Positions 1 to 5,228 of a stretch of 7,668 bases of DNA are shown here, piece after piece. Within the stretch, counting starts at the first letter, position 1; each line of letters opens with the position of its first letter. The notes below the pieces were generated by a model. It saw only the letters and a list, made by a program, of their open reading frames with translations. It searched no databases and had not been told where the DNA came from. Location of the stretch: the NCBI GenBank assembly GCA_030145595.1, contig JAQYVG010000165.1, positions 1 to 7,668 on the forward strand. The letters run 5' to 3'. This DNA comes from Desulfobacterales bacterium (GTDB lineage: Bacteria; Desulfobacterota; Desulfobacteria; Desulfobacterales; UBA11574). Both the position numbers and the translations under genes were made by a program.

Positions 1-182
1 ACAGAATGGTGGCAAAGCTAAAAGACAAATGGTATCCTGCTTACCGAACCGTCGCCGAGATTCCCGGAAAAGGTGTCTGGTACAGGGTAAGGATCGGGTC
101 TTTTAAAAGAAAGGCCGAAGCCCAAAGCACGCTGGAACGCTTAAAAAAAGACAAAATTAATGGGGTCCTGCTCCCCCAGTAA
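1..182 (+). CDS. SPOR-domain protein, C-terminal end (partial)
   Basis: The reading frame open from the window edge (codons in phase from position 3) gives 59 residues ending at TAA 180-182. The C-terminal part, with GKGVWYRVRIGSF followed by a KRKAEAQSTLERLKK helix and a final GVLLPQ strand, matches the second half of a SPOR domain (Pfam PF05036). SPOR domains bind glycan strands lacking stem peptides, usually at the division septum, so the full protein is probably a periplasmic or membrane-anchored cell-envelope protein. The N-terminus and any membrane anchor lie outside the window. It is co-oriented with gatC and probably heads the same cluster, but an inverted-repeat element sits between them. 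Fold assignment is from motif recognition; no specific gene name can be given from this fragment. Confidence 0.8.
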   Translation, partial: RMVAKLKDKWYPAYRTVAEIPGKGVWYRVRIGSFKRKAEAQSTLERLKKDKINGVLLPQ

Positions 183-206
183 CCAAAAAGGACAATTAAA
201 AATATA

Positions 207-239
207 ATCACGAAAGCGCGAAAGTACGAAAACACGAAA
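207..239 (+). repeat. 8-bp-period CACGAAA arm, left
   Basis: Four consecutive 8-bp units: ATCACGAA, AGCGCGAA, AGTACGAA and AACACGAA, then a final A. It is the left arm of the 207-457 element. Confidence 0.8.
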
Positions 240-250
240 AAGAGATACAT

Positions 251-410
251 ATGGATGATAATAATCCCAATAGAAATAAAGGCCGTGAAAGAGCTTATTG
301 ATATCCATTTTTCTCAACTTAGATCATACCTTAAGGCAACTGGTTTGAAGACAGGTTTATTGCTGAATTTTGCAAAACCCACTTTGGAAATAAAAAGAGT
401 GGTTAATTAA
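251..410 (+). pseudogene. 5'-truncated GxxExxY-family gene remnant
   Basis: The frame ending TAA 408-410 can be read from an ATG at 255 as 51 residues. It contains PIEIKAV (the E-x-K of a PD-(D/E)XK core), a HFSQLRSYLK helix and a GLLLNF strand. These line up with residues 75-123 of the intact paralogue at 2511-2882 (IVELKSV, HQAQLLTYMK, GLLMNF). The first ~70 residues, including the G-x-x-E-x-x-Y motif and the first catalytic Asp region, are absent. A second ATG at 251 reads M-D-D-N before going out of frame, resembling the strand just before the E-x-K, so a small frameshift at the deletion junction is likely. No good ribosome binding site is seen. It is called a pseudogene because half the fold is missing; expression of the short ORF cannot be excluded. 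Confidence 0.75.
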
Positions 411-424
411 TTCTTATTTTCTAC

Positions 425-457
425 TTTCGCGTTTTCGTACTTTCGTGTTTTCGTGAT
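425..457 (-). repeat. 8-bp-period CACGAAA arm, right (inverted)
   Basis: On the minus strand it reads as four 8-bp units beginning ATCACGAA. It is the inverted partner of 207-239, with three mismatches over 33 bp. Confidence 0.8.
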
Positions 458-489
458 AAGCGTATTTATTTCCGGACCAGGGAGATATT

Positions 490-777
490 ATGAAAATTAC
501 CAAGGACGAGGTCATGCATGTGGCGAATCTTGCGCGCCTTGATATGGACGAGGCTTCCATTGACAAGTTCGCCGACCAGATTGGAACGATCTTGGAATAT
601 GTCGACGTATTAAATCGTGTCGACACGCAAGGTGTGACACCGACTTCGCATGCGATTTCTCTGACCAATGTCTTTCGGGAAGACCAGGAAAAGAAAACTT
701 TGGAAAGAGACAAGGCGCTTGCCAATGCCCCTCAAAAAGAAGATGGTAATTTTGTCGTTCCCAAAGTAATAACTTAA
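490..777 (+). CDS. gatC: Asp-tRNA(Asn)/Glu-tRNA(Gln) amidotransferase subunit C
   Basis: The 95-residue product has the usual GatC length and landmarks. These are an N-terminal helix with VMHVANLARLDMDE, then FADQIGTILEYVDVLNRVDTQGVTPTSHA, an NVFRED segment, and a C-terminal ANAPQKEDGNFVVPKVI. GatC wraps around the GatA/GatB interface and stabilises the GatCAB complex, which converts misacylated Glu-tRNA(Gln) and/or Asp-tRNA(Asn) to the amide forms in the cytosol. The start ATG at 490 has an AGGGAG Shine-Dalgarno at 479-484. gatA follows in the same direction, but 237 bp away because a repeat element (817-951) lies between. gatB is not in the window, so the third subunit must be encoded elsewhere. 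Nothing looks damaged. Confidence 0.96.
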   Translation: MKITKDEVMHVANLARLDMDEASIDKFADQIGTILEYVDVLNRVDTQGVTPTSHAISLTNVFREDQEKKTLERDKALANAPQKEDGNFVVPKVIT

Positions 778-844
778 ACCGGACAAGCCGGAGCCAAACA
801 GGTCATGTTCATTTTAACCACGAAGGTCACGAAGGAGAGACAAT

Positions 845-858
845 AGCACGTCAGTGCT
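845..858. repeat. Small hairpin in gene-less element
   Basis: AGCAC and GTGCT (5 bp) are separated by GTCA. It lies inside the 817-951 element, just upstream of the larger hairpin at 876-898. Its function is unknown. Confidence 0.4.
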
Positions 859-875
859 TTCAACATTGCGGTTGT

Positions 876-898
876 AACCGGGTGCGGAGCACACGGTT
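876..898. repeat. Hairpin in the core of the gatC-gatA element
   Basis: AACCG pairs with CGGTT and GTGC with GCAC around a GGA loop. One G/A mismatch separates the two helices, giving nine pairs in total. No T-run follows, so it is not a classical terminator. It may be an RNA structure between gatC and gatA. Confidence 0.5.
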
Positions 899-1000
899 TA
901 AGCGAACAATAAAGCAAAAAAATCTTCGTGTTTCTTCGTGTACTTCGTGGTGAAAAAAATATGCTAAAAAGCACAAAGGCTACAATTAAAAAAACTAATC

Positions 1001-1006
1001 AAGGAG
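1001..1006 (+). promoter_or_regulatory. Ribosome binding site fixing the gatA start
   Basis: AAGGAG lies 8 nt before ATG 1015. The in-frame GTG at 928 and ATG at 961 lie in or right next to the inserted repeat arm and lack a comparable site. The protein from 1015 also has the family-typical N-terminus, so 1015 is preferred. Confidence 0.85.
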
Positions 1007-1014
1007 TTACAGAG

Positions 1015-2475
1015 ATGCAACTGTATGAACTTACGATCCAGCAGGCCCACGCGCTTTTAAAAGGCAAAGAGATATCGGCGCAGGAATTGACCCGTGCCGT
1101 TCTTGATCGTATCGATGCGGTTGATGATAAGGTGGGCGCCTATATTACAGTAGCGCGCGAAACGGCCATGGGTCAGGCTGAGCTTGCCGATCAGGCAATT
1201 TCGCAGGGAAACATTTTTCCCCTTACCGGCATCCCTCTGGCACTCAAGGACCTTATGTGCACACAGGACTTGCGGACAACCTGCGGGTCCAAAATTCTTG
1301 AAAATTTTGTTCCGCCTTATGATGCTACGGTTGTAAAAAAATTGAAAAAAGAAGGTGCCGTGATTGTCGGCAAGGTAAATATGGACGAATTTGCCATGGG
1401 TTCATCCACCGAAAATTCAGGACTGCAGCCAACCTACAATCCCTGGGACCTGACGCGTATTCCCGGAGGCTCCAGCGGAGGTTCTGCGGCGGCGATAGCA
1501 GCGGATATGTGTATCGGGGCTTTGGGTTCGGATACCGGCGGTTCCATACGTCAGCCGGCGTCCCACTGCGGTGTGGTTGGAATGAAACCCACCTACGGCA
1601 GGGTTTCCCGTTTCGGTCTGGTGGCCTTTGCTTCGTCCCTGGACCAGATCGGTCCACTGGCAAAAGATGTTACGGATTGTGCTGTTTTAATGAATGCTAT
1701 TTGCGGATACGATTCACAGGACTCTACCTCCGTACCACGGGATGTTCCGGATTACACAACCTTTTTAAAAGACAGTTTAAATGGAGTGGTTGTCGGCATT
1801 CCTAAGGAATACAGCGATGTTGCAGGACTTAATCCGGATGTTTCCAAAAAGGTGCAGCAGGCCGCCAATACTATCGAAGGCATGGGGGCCGAATGCGTTG
1901 AAGTTTCGTTGCCGCACACTGAATATGTGGTGGCGGCCTATTATGTGATTGCACCCTGTGAGGCCAGCTCAAACCTTGCCCGTTATGACGGTGTCAAATA
2001 CGGTTTCAGAGCCGAGGACCGGCACAATTTGATTGAAATGTACCAGAGTACCAGGTCTAAAGGCTTCGGCCCTGAGGTCCAGCGGCGTATCATCCTGGGG
2101 ACTTACTCTCTATCAGCCGGGTATTACGATGCCTATTACGGCAAGGCCTCCCAGGTACGAACTTTGATCATAGAAGATTTTAAAAAGGCCTTTGAAGCCT
2201 GCGATGTGATTCTGGCACCGGTGGCGCCCACCCCGGCCTTTGAAATAGGAGCAAAAGTCGATGATCCGCTAACAATGTATTTGTCCGACATCTTTACGCT
2301 TTCGGCCAATCTGGCCGGAATACCCGGAATGTCGGTTCCCTGCGGATTTTCATCAGAGGGCCTCCCCATCGGACTCCAGATCATGGGCAACCATTTTGAC
2401 GAGGGGATGCTTTTAAAAGTGGCTTACAATTTCGAACAAGCCACCGATTTCCATACCCTAAAACCGACACTGTAA
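1015..2475 (+). CDS. gatA: Asp-tRNA(Asn)/Glu-tRNA(Gln) amidotransferase subunit A
   Basis: From ATG 1015 the product is 486 residues, the normal GatA length. It is the glutaminase subunit of GatCAB: it releases ammonia from glutamine and channels it to GatB for amidation of misacylated tRNA. The amidase-signature fold is clear. Lys78 lies in GIPLALKDL, Ser153 in GGSSGGSAAA and Ser177 in GSDTGGSIRQPA, which together form the Ser-cisSer-Lys triad. RVSRFGLVAFASSLDQIGP follows, and IPGMSVPCGF and GLPIGLQIMG close the C-terminal part. The frame stays open upstream to 928 through the right repeat arm. That 29-residue extension (MLKSTKATIKKTNQGVTE and more) is probably untranslated leader. The GxxExxY element begins only 6 bp after the stop. 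Confidence in identity is very high; the start is supported by AAGGAG at 1001-1006. Confidence 0.97.
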   Translation: MQLYELTIQQAHALLKGKEISAQELTRAVLDRIDAVDDKVGAYITVARETAMGQAELADQAISQGNIFPLTGIPLALKDLMCTQDLRTTCGSKILENFVPPYDATVVKKLKKEGAVIVGKVNMDEFAMGSSTENSGLQPTYNPWDLTRIPGGSSGGSAAAIAADMCIGALGSDTGGSIRQPASHCGVVGMKPTYGRVSRFGLVAFASSLDQIGPLAKDVTDCAVLMNAICGYDSQDSTSVPRDVPDYTTFLKDSLNGVVVGIPKEYSDVAGLNPDVSKKVQQAANTIEGMGAECVEVSLPHTEYVVAAYYVIAPCEASSNLARYDGVKYGFRAEDRHNLIEMYQSTRSKGFGPEVQRRIILGTYSLSAGYYDAYYGKASQVRTLIIEDFKKAFEACDVILAPVAPTPAFEIGAKVDDPLTMYLSDIFTLSANLAGIPGMSVPCGFSSEGLPIGLQIMGNHFDEGMLLKVAYNFEQATDFHTLKPTL

Positions 2476-2481
2476 GATTAA

Positions 2482-2509
2482 ACCACGAAGAACACGAAGG
2501 AGCACGAAG
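2482..2509 (+). repeat. 9-bp-period CACGAAG arm, left; contains the SD of GxxExxY
   Basis: Units ACCACGAAG, AACACGAAG and GAGCACGAAG. The AAGGAG at 2497-2502, formed where the second unit runs into the third, stands 8 nt before ATG 2511 and is the evident ribosome binding site of the enclosed gene. Confidence 0.8.
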
Positions 2510-2510
2510 A

Positions 2511-2882
2511 ATGGAATTTGACGAATTATCAAATCGTGTTATTGGATGTGCACTAGAGGTGCATCGCAATTTAGGACCTGGATTGCTTGAATCAACCTAT
2601 GAACAGTGCTTTGCCCATGAGTTGAGAGTGGCAAGTATGCCTTTCAAGTTACAACATCCCCTGCCGGTAGAATACAAAGGCTTAAAGCTTGACTGTGGTT
2701 ATCGGGTTGATCTCTTGATTGATAATAGCCTAATTGTTGAGTTGAAGAGCGTAGATAGTGTGTTGCCAATCCATCAAGCTCAATTACTGACATATATGAA
2801 ATTGTCCAGCATAAAAATTGGCTTATTGATGAATTTTAACGTTAAATATTTAAAAACGGGGATAATACGAATGGTTCTATAA
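2511..2882 (+). CDS. GxxExxY protein, PD-(D/E)XK nuclease-like
   Basis: The 123-residue product is a standard-length member of the GxxExxY family (TIGR04256; PD-(D/E)XK superfamily, Pfam PDDEXK_3). The name-giving motif is G24-LL-E27-ST-Y30 within NLGPGLLESTYEQCFAHEL. A nuclease-type core follows: D67 in YRVDLLID, then E77-L-K79 in LIVELKS. The helix HQAQLLTYMK and the strand GLLMNF come next. All catalytic positions expected of the fold are present, so it could be active. The family's biochemical function is not established to my knowledge. The gene exactly fills the interior of a CACGAAG inverted-repeat element, and its ribosome binding site lies inside the left arm. It is visibly more AT-rich than gatA and mutL, consistent with acquisition. 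A truncated paralogue lies at 251-410. The protein may act on the repeats around it, but this is inference. Confidence 0.88.
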   Translation: MEFDELSNRVIGCALEVHRNLGPGLLESTYEQCFAHELRVASMPFKLQHPLPVEYKGLKLDCGYRVDLLIDNSLIVELKSVDSVLPIHQAQLLTYMKLSSIKIGLLMNFNVKYLKTGIIRMVL

Positions 2883-2886
2883 AACC

Positions 2887-2913
2887 CTTCGTGCCCTTCG
2901 TGTTCTTCGTGGT
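2887..2913 (-). repeat. 9-bp-period CACGAAG arm, right (inverted)
   Basis: On the minus strand it reads ACCACGAAG, AACACGAAG and GGCACGAAG. It is identical to the left arm except for one missing A in the third unit. Confidence 0.8.
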
Positions 2914-2954
2914 AAAAAACATTTTCATTTTCATAGAGTTAAAGGGGAGCAGCT

Positions 2955-3134
2955 ATGAGTATTCAACCCAAGAGTGAGAATTTCCGGAAAGCGTTCAAAT
3001 GGGTTTCGGAAGAACGTAAGTTCAATACGGGCAAAGAGGTCAAGGTATTAATCGATGAGGCCTGTCTAAAGTTCAATCTGTCGCCCAAAGAAGCGGACTT
3101 TTTAGCAAGAACACTTATTGAAGAAAAAAAATAG
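2955..3134 (+). CDS. Small conserved-looking hypothetical protein (59 aa)
   Basis: ATG 2955 is preceded by an AAAGGGGAG ribosome binding site (2941-2949), and the frame runs 59 residues to TAG 3132-3134. The product starts MSIQPKSENFRKAFKWVSEE, is rich in Lys and Glu, and ends LARTLIEEKK. It appears fully soluble and mostly helical, with no signal peptide, Cys pair or membrane segment. The segment NLSPKEADFLARTLIEE looks like a helix-turn-helix-sized pair of helices. I do not recognise a named family. Support for a real gene comes from the good ribosome binding site, GC-rich codon choice resembling gatA and mutL, and its place between these genes. A hairpin (3139-3160) follows the stop. The longer minus-strand frame over the same DNA is a shadow. 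Confidence 0.7.
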   Translation: MSIQPKSENFRKAFKWVSEERKFNTGKEVKVLIDEACLKFNLSPKEADFLARTLIEEKK

Positions 3135-3138
3135 GCAA

Positions 3139-3160
3139 CTTTTGCCTTGGAAGGCAAGAG
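3139..3160. repeat. Hairpin after the 59-aa gene
   Basis: CTTTTGCCTT and AAGGCAAGAG form about nine pairs (one G-T) around a minimal loop, starting 4 bp after the stop codon. No T-run follows, so intrinsic termination is doubtful. It may stabilise the 3' end of the upstream transcript. Confidence 0.4.
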
Positions 3161-3176
3161 CTGAATAAAAACATTT

Positions 3177-3287
3177 ATCACGAAAGCACGAAAAGACGAA
3201 AACACGAAACTAAAATCTTTTCTTTCGTGCTATCCTTCTTTCGCATGCCCCGAGGCATAGCCTGTTTTACCGGGGGGTTTTCGTGAT
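3177..3287 (+). mobile_element. CACGAAA-arm element with an interrupted right arm
   Basis: The left arm (3177-3209) is four 8-bp units beginning ATCACGAA, like the arm at 207-239. The right side is broken. Its outer end (3278-3287) reads ATCACGAAAA on the minus strand. The inner units resume at 3222-3246 (GCACGAAA, a degenerate unit, ATGCGAAA), and about 30 bp of GC-rich DNA lies between. No gene is inside. It lies between the 59-aa gene and mutL. Confidence 0.55.
3247..3277. repeat. GC-rich hairpin insert within the right arm
   Basis: CCCCG (3248-3252) can pair with CGGGG (3271-3275), with AGGC-ATA-GCCT as an inner hairpin and a TGTTTTAC segment to one side. It separates the outer and inner units of the CACGAAA right arm, so it probably inserted into a pre-existing arm. 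Confidence 0.4.
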
Positions 3288-3346
3288 TAGCTTTAAGATT
3301 TCGTTGCAGGGTTTACACTAACTCCCAAAAACGCTAAATTTCTAAA

Positions 3347-5125
3347 ATGTCAAAAATAAAAATACTTCCCGAGGTGCTCTCCAACAAAATCGCGGCCGGC
3401 GAAGTCGTCGAGCGCCCGGCATCCGTTGTCAAAGAGCTGGTCGAGAATGCCCTGGATGCCGGCAGCAGCCGCATTATCATTGAAATCGAAAAAGGCGGCC
3501 GCTCTCTAATCCGGGTTTCTGATAACGGCAGCGGAATGAACCGCGACGATGCCCTGCTGGCTATAGAGCGTTATGCCACCAGCAAAATATTCAAAGACCG
3601 TGATCTGTTTGCAATCAGCACCCTTGGCTTCAGAGGAGAAGCCCTTCCCAGCATTGCCTCGGTATCCAGATTTACCCTGGTGACAAAAGATGAAAGCTCT
3701 GCGGTGGGAACTGAAATAGTAGTCCAAGGCGGCACTGTGAAGAAAGTTTCCGATGTCGGTGCTCCCACCGGCACTATGGTCACCGTCGGGCAGCTCTTTT
3801 TTAATACGCCTGCCAGACGAAAGTTTTTAAAGACCGTCAATACGGAGATGGGGCACATTGCAGATGCCGCCGCCGCCTTTGCCTTGGGCCGCCCCCGGGT
3901 CCAATTCAGACTCGTTCACAACGGCAAAGTGCTGAAAAGCTGGCCCACAGCCTCTGATCCTGTTGACCGGGTTGTCGATGTTTTGGGCAAATCAATTGAA
4001 AACGATCTTCACAGTCTGAAATTTGATGACAGCGCCGTTGCCGTCACCGGCTGGACAGCTTCTCCAAGAGTTGCGCGCAGCACTTCCAGAGGGACATATA
4101 TATTTGTCAACGGCCGTCTTGTCCGCGACCGGGTCATCCGGCACGCCCTGTTTGAAGGATACGGTAAACGCTTGATGAAGGGACAGTTTCCAATGGCGGT
4201 TCTTTTTATCAAAGTTCCCTACGACCAGGTGGATGTCAACGTCCATCCCGCCAAGCACGAGGTGCGCTTTGCGCAGCAGAAAAGAGTGCATGATGCCGTT
4301 GCCGGGGCCGTTGCCGAGACCTTGCGCTACGGCGACCGGTCTGCATGGATTACAACGCCATCGACGCCAAGGCCGACGGCAGTGGAGCAGCACCGCATTT
4401 CAGAACAAGAGGCTGTTTTCGGCAGAGATGAAACAGGAGCGCTTCGCTTGAGGAGCACTGCGTTTGAGGATAGAGGAGCGCTTCGCTTTAGGGAGAAAGA
4501 AGATGCGGCTGCCGAGCAGGCTCCGCTTTGGAAGGAGAAGCGGTTTGGCGATTTAAGAGTGATCGGCCAGCTGCACAACACCTATCTCCTGTGTGAGTCT
4601 GGTGACGGGCTTGTGCTAATTGATCAGCATGCCGCCCACGAGCGCATCCTTTATGAGCAGCTTAAAAAGAGCTCTGCGGCTTCCACCATGGCGGCTCAGA
4701 AACTTGTTGTTCCGGAAACCATTGACTTTGGATACCGGGAGGCGCAGATTTTGGAAAAACTGATCCCGGATCTAAAAGAACTGGGTCTTGAGATCGAGCC
4801 CTTTGGCGGCAGTACCTTTGTGGTAAAGGCTGTCCCGGCCCGGCTTGCAAATAGAGAGATCAGCCCCCTTGTTGTTGAAATCGTGGAGAAGATGGCCCAG
4901 GTCGGTTTTGCGCCCGGTCTTGACAAAGCTATTGACGAGTGTCTGATCCTGATGGCCTGTCACGGGGCTGTCAGGGCCAAACAGCAGCTTTCCGATCAGC
5001 AGATCAAAGAGCTTTTAAACCAGTTAGACGAATGCGACAATCCCTCCAACTGCCCCCACGGACGTCCGACCTGGATCAGGTGGTCCTTAAGAACACTTGA
5101 GAAATCGTTTAAAAGAATCGTTTAA
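3347..5125 (+). CDS. mutL: DNA mismatch repair protein MutL, endonuclease type
   Basis: The 592-residue product is full length. The N-terminal GHKL ATPase has E30/N34 in KELVENALDAG, DNGSGM (59-64), TSK (78-80) and GFRGEAL (94-100). A second domain carries NVHPAKHEVRF (298-308). A variable linker spans roughly 330-400. The C-terminal dimerisation domain contains the metal-binding endonuclease motif DQHAAHERILYE (426-437; pattern DQHAxxExxxxE), ACHGAVRA (537-544) and CPHGRP (569-574). It should therefore nick DNA itself after MutS recognition, as in organisms lacking MutH. The start ATG 3347 matches the conserved N-terminus SKIKILPEVLSNKIAAGEV, but its Shine-Dalgarno is weak. The linker includes a 15-bp direct repeat (4435-4488). 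A CACGAAA arm begins 6 bp after the stop, and a terminator follows at 5189-5212. Confidence 0.97.
   Translation: MSKIKILPEVLSNKIAAGEVVERPASVVKELVENALDAGSSRIIIEIEKGGRSLIRVSDNGSGMNRDDALLAIERYATSKIFKDRDLFAISTLGFRGEALPSIASVSRFTLVTKDESSAVGTEIVVQGGTVKKVSDVGAPTGTMVTVGQLFFNTPARRKFLKTVNTEMGHIADAAAAFALGRPRVQFRLVHNGKVLKSWPTASDPVDRVVDVLGKSIENDLHSLKFDDSAVAVTGWTASPRVARSTSRGTYIFVNGRLVRDRVIRHALFEGYGKRLMKGQFPMAVLFIKVPYDQVDVNVHPAKHEVRFAQQKRVHDAVAGAVAETLRYGDRSAWITTPSTPRPTAVEQHRISEQEAVFGRDETGALRLRSTAFEDRGALRFREKEDAAAEQAPLWKEKRFGDLRVIGQLHNTYLLCESGDGLVLIDQHAAHERILYEQLKKSSAASTMAAQKLVVPETIDFGYREAQILEKLIPDLKELGLEIEPFGGSTFVVKAVPARLANREISPLVVEIVEKMAQVGFAPGLDKAIDECLILMACHGAVRAKQQLSDQQIKELLNQLDECDNPSNCPHGRPTWIRWSLRTLEKSFKRIV
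4435..4488 (+). repeat. 15-bp direct repeat within the mutL linker
   Basis: AGGAGCGCTTCGCTT occurs at 4435-4449 and again at 4474-4488, spaced 39 bp (13 codons) apart and in frame. It encodes GALRLR and GALRFR. It lies in the unconserved linker of MutL, where extra residues are tolerated. Confidence 0.75.
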
Positions 5126-5131
5126 AAATTT

Positions 5132-5164
5132 ATCACGAAAACACGAAAGAACGAAGACACGAAA
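5132..5164 (+). repeat. Unpaired 8-bp-period CACGAAA arm after mutL
   Basis: Four 8-bp units (ATCACGAA, AACACGAA, AGAACGAA, GACACGAA) plus a terminal A, starting 6 bp after the mutL stop. No facing arm is found downstream in the window. It may be a solo arm left by deletion of the rest of an element. Confidence 0.75.
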
Positions 5165-5188
5165 GTTTCAAAATTATTGCAATAAAAA

Positions 5189-5212
5189 AAGGCCGGGGAT
5201 ATCCCCGGCCTT
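5189..5212. terminator. Strong palindromic terminator, probably bidirectional
   Basis: AAGGCCGGGGAT and ATCCCCGGCCTT form a perfect 24-bp palindrome. A run of seven A's precedes it on the plus strand, so the minus-strand transcript has a hairpin followed by seven U's, a textbook intrinsic terminator. The plus-strand tail (TTATGAATTT) is weaker. It lies 64 bp after mutL and probably ends that operon while blocking antisense readthrough. Confidence 0.75.
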
Positions 5213-5228
5213 ATGAATTTAATTGCAG

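Larger units (their letters stand above)
207..457 (+). mobile_element. CACGAAA-arm inverted-repeat element carrying a GxxExxY remnant
   Basis: Two 33-bp arms face each other: left 207-239 and right 425-457. The right arm's reverse complement matches the left at about 30 of 33 positions. Each arm is four 8-bp units of the type nnnnCGAA, opening with ATCACGAA, plus a terminal A. The interior holds the 3' end of a GxxExxY-family gene (255-410). The element starts 24 bp after the SPOR stop codon and ends 32 bp before gatC. No target-site duplication is evident, so mobility is inferred from recurrence of the same architecture elsewhere in the window. Confidence 0.6.
817..951 (+). mobile_element. 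CACGAAG-arm inverted-repeat element without a gene
   Basis: The left arm (817-834) is two 9-bp units, ACCACGAAG and GTCACGAAG, followed by a decayed third. The right arm (924-951), read in reverse complement, is ACCACGAAG, TACACGAAG and a 10-bp variant AAACACGAAG. The ~90-bp core has no ORF but contains two small inverted repeats (845-858 and 876-898). This has the same layout as the GxxExxY element at 2482-2913, reduced to arms and hairpin core. It splits the gatC-gatA pair. Confidence 0.6.
2482..2913 (+). mobile_element. CACGAAG-arm element carrying an intact GxxExxY gene
   Basis: The 28-bp left arm (2482-2509) and 27-bp right arm (2887-2913) are inverted copies that differ by a single base gap. 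Each has three units of the form nnCACGAAG, the outermost being ACCACGAAG. A single gene (2511-2882) fills the interior: its start codon comes 2 nt after the left arm and its stop codon 5 nt before the right arm. The whole unit is 432 bp and sits between gatA and a small ORF. There is no transposase and no clear target-site duplication, so how it moves is unknown. The tight gene/arm packing argues that arms and gene form one unit. Confidence 0.7.

Noticed and set aside
207..239. CRISPR-like array from CACGAAA units
   Set aside because: The units are 8-9 bp with no unique spacers and no cas genes nearby, so these are short-period repeats.
845..898. Intrinsic terminator between gatC and gatA
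   Set aside because: The hairpins are real but no T-run follows either of them, and termination here would cut off gatA.
928..1014. Upstream extension of gatA (GTG 928 or ATG 961 as start)
   Set aside because: It runs through the repeat arm and lacks a ribosome binding site as good as AAGGAG at 1001-1006. GatA homologues start at the residue encoded at 1015.
1325..1663. Minus-strand 112-residue ORF inside gatA
   Set aside because: It is antisense to the amidase signature region and shows no domain features. It is a shadow of gatA.
2476..2920. Target-site duplication around the GxxExxY element
   Set aside because: Flanks are A/T-rich (TTAA on the left, AAAAAA on the right) and give no duplication beyond chance, so transposition with duplication cannot be claimed.
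3992..4393. Minus-strand 133-residue ORF inside mutL
   Set aside because: It lies entirely within conserved mutL coding sequence and has a composition typical of a GC-rich shadow frame.
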